From the NCBI GenBank assembly GCA_002104895.1, contig MCFG01000169.1, forward strand, positions 1 to 64,000: DNA of 64,000 bases. The letters are read 5' to 3'. A program made the translations under genes and the position numbers. Under the pieces are notes generated by a model, which saw only the letters and a program-made list of their open reading frames with translations, ran no database searches and was not told the DNA's origin. This stretch comes from Anaeromyces robustus. Taxonomy: Eukaryota; Neocallimastigomycota; Neocallimastigomycetes; Neocallimastigales; Neocallimastigaceae. Position 1 is the stretch's first letter; the number at the start of each line of letters is the position of its first letter. Shown piece after piece: positions 54,784 to 64,000 of this stretch.

Positions 54784-56267
54784 ATTATTTTTACTTTTTT
54801 TTAATCTGAGATAAAAGAAAAAATAGAAATTGAAATAAAAAATTTAAATAGAAACAAAAAAAAAAAAAAGAATAAACTTTTTAGTATAATTTAAAACAAT
54901 TATATATTTACACAAAAAAAAGAATTAAAAATAATAAGAAAAATAATTTGAATAATAACCAAAGAAAAAGTAAAAACAAAAACAAAAACAAAAACAATAG
55001 CAAAAACAAAATAAAACAAAATAAAACAAAATAAAACAAAATAAAACAAAATAAAATAAAACAAAATAATTTGAATATTAAAAGCAAAAACAAAAAAAGT
55101 GTAATATAAATAATATATATATTTTTTAATTTATGGAAATTAATATTTAAATATAATTATATATGTAATAGTATTATAAAAAAGTTTATAAAAACTTTTA
55201 TTGATTACATTATAAATTTCTATTATTATTATTATTATTATTATAAAAATAGTAATAATAGTTAATAATAATTATAAAAGAAATATAAAGAAAAAAAAAT
55301 ATACAATTTTTATATAAAAAAAGAAAAACAAACAAGAAAAAAAAAAAAAAAAAATACTTTAAAATATATTAAATTATTTAAATCATATAGACCAGTTATT
55401 TATATTATTATAATATTTAATAAAAAAATGTTTTTATAAAAAAAAATAAATATATATAATATAAAAAACTAAAAAATAAATAAAGAATATAAATTATAAC
55501 CTATAAATTATTTTTTTTAGTGAGTATTAAATTAATATTATCATAATTGGCAATAGTTAAATATACATTTATATTAACAAGGACGATTAATGTTGAATAG
55601 ATAGGATATAATAATGGTATCTCGAATTTTGTTATTACATTTGAAGAATTTAATAGGTTTTATATTTGTAATGTCTTTGTAAATTAAATATTAATAATTA
55701 AATTATATATATATATATAATTTATAAAATATTATATCATAACTTAATAAAGTCATATTATCTACATTTAATTTAATAATTATTTTAATGATTTTATAGA
55801 TATTTACTTGTTTATTATTTATTTATTTGCTTATTTATTTATTTATTAATTATTCACTTATTATTTATTATTTATTTGTTTATTTATTTGCTTATTTATT
55901 TATTTATTTATTAATTATTCACTTATTATTTATTATTTATTTGTTTATTATTTATTTATTTGCTTATTTATATATTTATTTACTTATTCATTTATTTATT
56001 ATTTTTTATTTATTTGTTTATTTATATACTTAGTTATTTATTTTTATATTATTTATTTACTTATTTATTTATTTATTTATTATATACTTGTTTATTATTT
56101 ATTATATTCTTGTTTATTATTTATTTAATTGGTTACTTATTTACTTAATTATTTATTTACTTATTTATTTATTTTTTATATTCAATTAAATAAATTTAAT
56201 TATTATTATTATTATTATATACTTTATTTAATGATATAAATAAAATAAAATAAAAAAAAGAAAAACA
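54784..56267. other. 3' flank of CotH copy 3 and TTTA-rich spacer
   Basis: The first 850 bp correspond to the 3' flanks of the other two CotH genes but are more diverged, with an added (AAAAC)n/(AAAAT)n stretch near 54970-55065. From 55800 to 56180 an imperfect TTTA/TTTGC microsatellite leads to the convergent ankyrin gene. Phe-Leu-Ile-Tyr frames there are artefacts. Confidence 0.6.
55800..56180. repeat. Imperfect TTTA-rich microsatellite
   Basis: Repeats of TTTATTTATTTGC, TTTACTTA and TTTATTA units; part (about 55827-55975) shows a higher-order period with the block TTAATTATTCACTTATTATT present twice. Confidence 0.85.
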
Positions 56268-59200
56268 TTAATATTTTTTGAATTTTTTACCTTTAGCTCC
56301 ATGATCTTCTAAATGTTTTATTATACTATCATCAATTATTTTTGGTCTATTTCTGCCACCATAACGCTTATAAGTTTCATTACATCTTGCCATGGTTAAT
56401 GGTGTATCATTATAAATATTTTTCATATTTACATCTGCTCTATGCTCCACTAAATACTTTACTATATTAAAATTTCTATAATAGCAAGAAATAATTAATG
56501 GAGTACCACCAATATTATCTTTTATATTGATTTCTGCTCCATGTTTCACTAAATATTGTACTGTATCAAAATTTCCACATAAACATGCATAGTTTAATGG
56601 AGTAGTACCATATCTTTCCTCCTTTTGTTAGCATTCTTTCCGAGCTGCACTAAACATCTCACAATATTTGTATTATATGATACAGTTAAATGTGCCCCAT
56701 GGTCCACTAAATATTTTACTATATTAATATTATCATTATTACATGCTATTAATAATGGGAAATTATCATATTTATTTTTCATATTAATATCGGCGCCATG
56801 ATCAACTAAATATTTCATTAATTCTTCATTATTTTTCTTACAAGCTATGAGTAATGGTGTATTTCCGTTTTTATCTTCAATGTTTATTTCAAATCCTTTT
56901 TCCACTATAAGTTTTATCAATTTCATATTACCTTTTTCACATTCCTTTATAAATGGGATTTCACCATTTTTAAGTGGTACATTCGTATATGCTCCACATT
57001 GAATTAAATATTCTATTATTTCAATATTATTTTTATTATAGGCCGTATTGAATGAAATATCACCATTTTTGGTTTTAAAATTGATATCTGCCCAATAAAT
57101 ATTTTATTATTTCAAAATTTTCATATTTACACGCTAAAATTAATGGTGTTTCATTATTTTCATTTACTACATTCACTTCTGCACCATGATCTACTAAATA
57201 TTTAATTACATCGATATCATTATAATTACATGCATAAATTAATGGTGTACTACCAGAATAATTTTTCATGTTAACATCTGCTCCATTATCTACTAAACAC
57301 TTAACTATATCAATATTCTGACACGCTTCATATAATACTGTTTTATAATAACAGCTTTCTATATTTACTAAAATATCTGCTCCTTTATTAATCAGATATT
57401 TTAGTAAATTTAAATTACCTTTTTTACATACTATAAATAATGGGGTTTCAAAATTTTTAATTCTTATATTAATATCTGCTCCATGATCCACTAAATATTT
57501 TATTAATTCTTCATTTTCATTTGAACACATAATGGATAATGGTGAATTATAATTTTTATCCTTTACATTAATATCTGCACCATTTTCTATTAAATACTTT
57601 ATTAATTCATCATTTTTATTATTACATGCAACTATCAACGGAGAATCCCTAGTATATTTGCTTACTGCATTAATATATGCTCCCTTATTAACCAAATATT
57701 TTACAATATCGTTCTGATTTATATTACAAGCAGTGATTAATGCCAAATCACTACCCTCAGAGTTTATACATAATCCATGATCTATTAAATATTTTGCCAT
57801 AGTAATATTTTTATTTTTACATAATATTTCTAATAGAGTACTTAAACTTTTATTTATATCTGCTCCTTGATATACTAAATATTTTATTATATTATCATTA
57901 TTTTGCTTACACGCTTCTATTAGAGGTGTATTCCAAGAGGTATCTCTTAGATTAGGATTTGCTCCGTGATCTACTAAATATTTTATTAACTTTTCATTAT
58001 TCATTCTACATGCTACTGTTAGAGGTGTATTCTCATAGTCTCTTACGTTAAGATTTGCTCCGTGGTCTACTAAGTATTTTACTAACTTTTCATTATCCAC
58101 TTTACATGCTTCAATTAATGGTTTCATACTACGATCATCCATTTTCATATTGATATCCATTCCATGATTTATTAAATAACTTATTAAATTCTCATTTCCA
58201 CTCTTACATGCTAACATTACCACTGTTTTATCTTGTGCTCCATGTTCTACTAAACATCTAAATATTTTATCATTTTTATCATTATACGCTTTAAGTAAAA
58301 GGCTCTTACCATTTTTGTCTTTTACATTAACATCTGCTCCGAGTTTTATTAACAATTTTGTTAAATCTTCTTTTCCATCATTATATGCCATTAATAATAT
58401 TGTATCACCTTGATTATTTCTTTTTTCTGTATCCATTCCTCCAAGAATTAAATACTCTATTAATTTTTTATATTCTTTTTTATAAGCAATATAAAGTGGA
58501 GTTTCATTATATTTATTTTTTATATTTATATCTGCTCCATGATAAATTAAATATTTTATTAAATCTTCATTTTGATTTTTACATGCTATAAGAAACGGTG
58601 TATCACCTTTTTTATCTTTTACATTTATTTGTGCTCCCTGTCTCACTAAGTATTTTGCTAATTTATAATTATTTTGTTTACAAGAAATAATTAATGCTGT
58701 ATCCCCATTTTTGTTCTGTTCATTTATTTTCGCTCCATGATAAATTAAATATTTTATTAAATCTTCATTTCGATTTTTACATGCTATAAGAAACGGTGTA
58801 TTACCTTTTTTATCTTTTACATTTATTTGTGCTCCATAATAAAATAAATATTTTATTAAATCTTCGTTTTGATTTTTACATGCTATAAGAAACGGTGTAT
58901 CACCTTTTTTATTTTTTACATTTATTTTTGCTCCTTGACTCATTAAATATTTTACTAATTTATATTTATTATTTTTACAAGAAATAAATAATGCTGTATC
59001 CCCCTTTTTGTTCTGTTCATTTATTTTCGCTCCATTTTCAACTAAAAATTCAACAATATTTTCATTAGAATATTCACACGCTATAATTATTGGCATATTA
59101 CCATTTTCACTTGTTAAATTGATATCTGCACCATAAAGAATTAATAATTTAACAATATTTATATTATTTTTATAGCAAGCATTACTTATGGGTGTACTGA

Positions 59201-59474
59201 CATTCCCACTACCATTTTTTCTAAAATTAATTAAAATTGGGTTTCCTTGAATTTTGGTAACTATAATGTTTAATTCTTTATTTGAAACTTTTTTTTTATT
59301 TTTACGAAATAAAAGTAATTTTAATATTATGTCATTAATTGAAGTATAAGTATAAAAAAAAATATTCAACAATTTTTCATTATTATCGTTACATAATTGA
59401 TAAACGACATCTTGTAATCTACTTATATTATTTTCTTTAATTAATTCATTAATTTGTTTTTCATTAATTTTCAT
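56268..59474 (-). CDS. Large ankyrin-repeat protein gene, frame shifted twice
   Basis: The main frame (59474 down to 57075) gives 799 residues: a unique N-terminus of about 95 residues (MKINEKQINELIKENNISRLQ) and then some 20 ankyrin repeats of the TPLIIACKNNNEDLIKYLVDHGADINVKDKNG type. Ankyrin coding continues downstream in other frames: about 57085-56594 (IIEYLIQCGAY ... LVDHGAHLTVSYN) and about 56620-56268 (TTPLNYACLCGNFDTVQYL ... EDHGAKGKKFKKY). Shifts occur near 57085 and 56618. At the first, a repeat is shortened; at the second, one base within a G/A-rich stretch alters the frame. I see no intron signals there. Either the gene is decaying, the 799-residue form is the working product, or the assembly has errors. 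Ankyrin proteins bind other proteins; no signal peptide or other domain is seen. Confidence 0.8.
58534..58930 (-). repeat. 198-bp duplication inside the ankyrin gene
   Basis: GCTCCATGATAAATTAAATA begins at 58534 and again at 58732, with the following sequence nearly identical. The period is 198 bp, exactly two ankyrin repeats, so repeats are being copied in pairs at DNA level. Confidence 0.85.
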
Positions 59475-59709
59475 ATTTTTATTCTTTTAAAATATAAAAT
59501 AGTATTCCCTATTTTTTAATGTTCTAAAAATCGTTACTTCCTTTGAATTATTTATTATAATTCAAATAACATCATTACTAATTTTAATTAAAATTATTTT
59601 TGAAAAAAAAATAAAAAAAAAAAAAAAATAAATAAATAAATAACAAAGTTTTTTGTATAAAATTTTACAGCAATATATTAAAAGAGTGAAACAATTTATT
59701 TATTTTCTT

Positions 59710-59752
<43 letters not shown>

Positions 59753-60199
59753 TGTATTTAAATATTAGAATTAATTTTTTTTTTTTAATTTAAATTATTG
59801 AAAATAAATGATAAAAAATGCCAAAATTGTTGAACTATATTAATCAATTCTGTTGAAAATTCAAAAAAAAAATTTTTTTTCATTACAAATAATGACTTAT
59901 AAATTAATATAATGTTTATTAAATATAGATAATAAAGAAAATTAAATTCCAAGTCAATTCAGTTTAAGAGGAAAGATTCATATCTTAATTTGGAGTAATT
60001 AAAATTATTATTATTATTATTATTAAAGTTTTTATTATTTTTAATATTTCTATAAAAAATTTACATTAATATAATATATTTACAGAATATTAGAATATTC
60101 TAAATATTTTGTTAAAATTTTAAGTGGTTGGGCAAGAAAAATAAACTTAAAAAATATTTAAAATAAATATTTTTTATGTAATAGTAATTAATATTATTT
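59475..60199. other. AT-rich flank upstream of the ankyrin gene
   Basis: Should hold the promoter of the minus-strand ankyrin gene, but no element stands out. Contains a (TTTA)n tract (about 59697-59752) and poly(A) runs. Confidence 0.5.
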
Positions 60200-61770
60200 A
60201 TTATTTTTCAACTTAACAATTTAGTTAATAGTAAATGAAAAATAAGTAGGAAAATAATATTTATATAATCGTATTTACTAAAATGTATTATAGTTTTTAT
60301 TTTTTTAAAAAAGTATTTAAGGAGTAAAATTTAATCGAAATATTTTTTTTTCAAAGTTCATAATTTATAATTAACATAATAAAAAATGTTAATTAAAATT
60401 AGGAAAAAACGAAGAAGATACAAAGAATAAAAACAATAAACAACAATGGAAAGCTTTGAAGATCTTCACTTTTAAGTAGAATAAATAAAAAAAATGAAAC
60501 ATCTACATTTTTTTTTGATTTATTTTACAACTAATCTACAGCTATAGTAATTAGTTACTTCTTAATAATCATATAAGCTTTAGGTAATTCGATTTAAGAA
60601 AAAAAAAAACTTTAGTGAGGATCTTCATTTTTTTTTTAATTAGTACTATTACTTATTTTGTGGATTAGTTCTTTATTTTCCATTAATAACCATGAATAAC
60701 CATAAAATAATCATAAATAATAAAAATATTCAATAATTTCCATTTATGGAGAAAAATGGTATAGTAATGTTCAAATAGTCTTATTGAAAGATATTCAATA
60801 TTATGTTCAATACTTTTGTAGCTACTTATTAACTTTATTTATAATATACAGCTATAATAATAGTTACTTCTAAACCATTTTAAAATAATTAATATTTATA
60901 TTTTGCGTTTATAACTTTACTATATATAAATTCTGTAATATTATAAAAAAAAAAAAAAAGATGATTAGAAGATCAATTAATCAGAAAACTATTATTACAC
61001 TAAATGAAATGAAATGGAAAAAAAAAGAAAGATAAAAATCAACAAAAAGTATATATCAAAAACATTAAAATTTTTAAAATGAATCCTTTTATATATATAA
61101 TATACAGCTATGATAAATGGTTACTTCTAAAATATTTTTAACATCAAATCTTAATAAATTAGTTTAATTTTACGTTTTCTAAAATAAATCTACCATTATA
61201 TATTCTGTAGATTATATAAATGAAAGGTTCATTTCATACAATATTTAATATTTTGATAACTACATTTCAATTTATTTTTAATTTATAGCTATGTTAATAG
61301 TTACTTCTAAATAATATACAATAATAATATAAAAAAAATTATAATGATTTTCTACGTTTTTTTTTTTAAATTTACTATTATACATTCTATAAATTTTAAA
61401 TAAAAAATTTTTAAAAAAGACCATAAAATCAAAAAATGTTTAAATTTTTTATTGATAAATTTTTTTTCTTTTCTATATAGCTATGGTTATGATTACTTCT
61501 AAAAATATTCTATAAAAAATTTTTTTTATATATAAACGGTTTTGTATATTTATATCATAACAAATTCTATGGATTATATGTAGAAAAGAAATTTAGACCA
61601 TTTAGAATGATTTATTAATAAATATAAGAGAATAAATGAAACAAATATTAATTATTCTTTTATAATTATTAGTTAATTTACATTACTATTAAACATTATT
61701 TAAATTTATAAGTACCTTTGTTATATAATTTAAAAATTCAAATTATTTAATAAAGTATTTATATACTACA
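60200..61770. repeat. Non-coding motif array III
   Basis: Segmental duplicate of 43960-45560 with all five AGCTAT...TTACTTCTAA motifs, at about 60540, 60850, 61106, 61287 and 61479. Spacing (310, 256, 181, 192 bp) is close to that of array II (303, 254, 210, 175 bp). It includes TGAAGATCTTCA at 60457-60468 and AAAGATGATTAGAAGATCAA at 60958. Confidence 0.8.
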
Positions 61771-61951
61771 TGAAAATATATATATATATATGTTTAATTT
61801 TTAATATTATTTAAAAAGAATTAAAAAATAATAAATTAACTAATATAATTCGTTCTTATTATTAAAAAGTTATTCATTAAATGTTTATACATTATTAAAA
61901 AAAATTTTTTTATCATATAAATTTTTAGCTGAAATTAAAACTTTTAACCAA

Positions 61952-61982
<31 letters not shown>

Positions 61983-62035
61983 ATAAAACAAAACTAATAA
62001 ATCTTTATTAAAGAAATGAAAAAAATAAAAAATAA

Positions 62036-62083
<48 letters not shown>

Positions 62084-62844
62084 AATAAAAAACAAAAACA
62101 ATACTATAACACTAATTAAAAAAAATTAAATAAATAACTATAAAAATGTAATAAAATGATAAAAAATTAAAAAAAAAGTAATAAAAATAACAAAAATAAA
62201 TAAATAAAAAAAAAATATAAAATTACATAGAAAATAAAACTGTTTTCTCTTTTTTTTTCTTTTTTCTTTTAATTGTTATACTTTATATTATAGTAAAATT
62301 TAACAATAATTATATATATCATAATATTATATATTATTTATTGATATTTTATTAATATATACAAAAATTATAATTTATTTAATGCATAAAATTCTAAGAT
62401 TATAAATAATTATTATTATCATTTTTTATTATTAATTCAGTGTATAAATTTTTTTTATATTTATATATTAGTTTATTATTATTACTATAAATTCATTTTA
62501 TAATTTTTATTTTATTTATTAAAGATATTTCTTTTTTTATAAAATGTTTGTTTATATTATGTAAAATAAATAAAAAATTATATATACTATACTAAGATTG
62601 TAGTTTTATTTTCTTTTGTTTCTTTAATTAATTATTGGTTATATTATTATTATTATTATTATTTGTTATAAACAATAATTTTTATATTATTAAAAATTTA
62701 ATCTTTTCTTATAATAGATATTAGTAATAATATAAAAAAAATTTATTGGAGCTTTATTGTAGCTAGATATAAAAAAAATAATTATAACTCTTTATTGTAT
62801 TGTATAAACATTTATTTTTTCCATAGTATAAAATGTAGACTTTA
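61771..62844. other. AT-rich filler with a 48-base poly(A) run
   Basis: No gene seen. A poly(A) run lies at about 62034-62081; otherwise A- and T-rich simple sequence. Confidence 0.5.
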
Positions 62845-63170
62845 GACTTTTTATTATTACTATAATTAATAGTAAAAACGTTTTTATGAGAAAATATAAA
62901 TATAAAATGTAAAAAACTAAGAAATATAAACTTCATAGAAATTAGAAAATATAAATATAAAATGTAAAAAACTAAGAAATATAAACTTCATAGAAATTAA
63001 ACAAAAATAAAAAAAAAAAATAAAAAAAAATTATCAATTATAAATTAATTTTTTTTAATTACTTTTGAATTAATATTATTGTATTATTTTTAATTAAATA
63101 TTAAGCATTTGTTAACAAGATTGTTTATTATTGAATAAATTAGGATATAATAATATATCTCTTATTCATT
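62845..63170. repeat. Orphan copy of the CotH 3' flank
   Basis: Resembles the sequence 0.5-0.75 kb after each CotH stop: AAAATGTAAAAAACTAAGAA, ACTTCATAGAAATTAAACAA, TTTTGAATTAATATTAT, then TTAACAAGATTGTTTATTA and GGATATAATAATA (compare 38050-38240 and 55500-55620). No CotH coding sequence accompanies it. A 55-bp stretch (62890-62999) is doubled in tandem. Confidence 0.65.
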
Positions 63171-63474
63171 AAAAAAAATTAAAGTATTGTGTTTATTTAT
63201 TATAAAAAATAATTATACTAATATTTAAAAAAAAATCATAAAAATATCAAATTTTATTTATTACATATATATCAATATATATATATATATTGATATTTTT
63301 ATTATCATTATTGTTTTTACTATTATTACTATTATTATTATTAAAATTTTTATTATTATTATTATTATTAAAGGAAATATATCATATTTTCCATCAATAA
63401 AGTTCTATATTTCATAAAAAAAATAATTAATTTCATTAACACTTGAAGTTCATTTATTATTTTTCACAACTTTT

Positions 63475-63757
63475 TCAATAATTTTTAATAGGATTATAAG
63501 AAGGTAAAATTTAGTAGTTGTATTAGTATTTCAATAATTTTTAATAGGATTATAAGAAGGTAAAATTTAGTAGTTGTATTAGTATTTCAATAATTTTTAA
63601 TAGGATTATAAGAAGGTAAAATTTAGTAGTTGTATTAGTATTTCAATAATTTTTAATAGGATTATAAGAAGGTAAAATTTAGTAGTTGTATTAGTATTTC
63701 AATAATTTTTAATAGGATTATAAGAAGGTAAAATTTAGTAGTTGTATTAGTATTAAG
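63475..63757. repeat. 56-bp tandem repeat, five identical copies
   Basis: The unit contains AATAGGATTATAAGAAGGTA and TTTAGTAGTTGTATTAG; GGATTATAAG recurs at 63491, 63547, 63603, 63659 and 63715. Copies are identical, so the expansion is recent. TTAGTAGTTG-like variants continue to about 63910. No open frame of note. Confidence 0.95.
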
Positions 63758-64000
63758 TAGTATTAATAATAGTTAATAGTGGTTATAGAGTTGTAGTACT
63801 TGTACTAATAGTAGTAGTTGGATTAGCTTTATTGTTAGTATTAATACTAAATATAGTTTTGTGATAATTAAAGTATCTACAATTATTAATTCTGTAGAAG
63901 TATTAATTAGTAAGTTATATTGCATCGTTTTTTTTTTTTTTTTTTTTTAGTAATACATATTAAGCAATTATATAAAAGAAAATTTAATGGAACAATATAT
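63758..64000. other. Window end, resembling a CotH upstream flank
   Basis: The last 50 bp (TATAAAAGAAAATTTAATGG with an AACAATATAT continuation) resemble 51824-51860 and 34384-34410, sequences that precede CotH genes. Another CotH unit may follow just outside the window. Confidence 0.4.

Noticed and set aside
55827-56148. Two overlapping hydrophobic frames
   Set aside because: TTTA-type microsatellite in two frames.
63475-63757. Regular direct repeats considered as a CRISPR array
   Set aside because: Units are contiguous with no unique spacers, and the genome is eukaryotic.

Overview
This window looks like nuclear DNA of an anaerobic gut fungus (Neocallimastigomycota; genus not resolved). 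It is extremely AT-rich, with long non-coding stretches full of poly(A/T) and AAAT/TAA microsatellites. It has a eukaryotic cytosolic HSP90 ending in MEEVD, small AT-rich spliceosomal introns, and three paralogous CotH proteins that each end in two fungal dockerin domains (the cellulosome-type modules of this phylum).

Layout. 1-7170: gene-free AT-rich DNA. 7171-11492: nine-exon gene for a Ser/Asn-rich, coiled-coil protein with one C-terminal membrane segment; one intron is mostly a (TAA)n tract running into the 3' splice site. 12736-13109: two-exon gene for an 80-residue membrane protein. 13110-19615: gene-free. 19616-21877: HSP90 with one intron. 22546-32010: retroelement zone, with one full-length LINE whose 1439-residue ORF is open (22921-28098), inserted into a slightly older copy of itself, followed by degraded LINE pieces and several poly(A)-tailed 3' ends. 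34933-37493, 39926-42193 and 52516-54783: the three CotH-dockerin genes, all with the same three-exon structure and duplicated flanks. 42950-43600: more LINE debris. 47514-50603: intronless gene for a 1029-residue von Willebrand A protein. 56268-59474 (minus): a large ankyrin-repeat gene whose frame shifts twice. 59475-64000: duplicated non-coding repeats, a five-copy 56-bp tandem repeat, and flank sequence resembling that of the CotH units.

The right half appears built by segmental duplication. The repeated parts are the CotH gene, its 3' flank, a non-coding array carrying a recurrent AGCTAT...TTACTTCTAA motif, a 26-bp-stem hairpin and a TATA promoter. These parts recur in varying completeness, interrupted by retroelements and by the VWA and ankyrin genes. 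Functionally, the CotH proteins are predicted secreted, dockerin-bearing kinase-fold proteins that could join extracellular cohesin-bearing assemblies; HSP90 is housekeeping; the VWA and ankyrin proteins look like intracellular scaffolds of unknown role. The non-coding motif arrays, the shared hairpin and the self-nested LINE are the most unusual signals. All exon boundaries outside single-ORF genes were read by hand from GT-AG signals and frame continuity, and have not been tested against transcripts.
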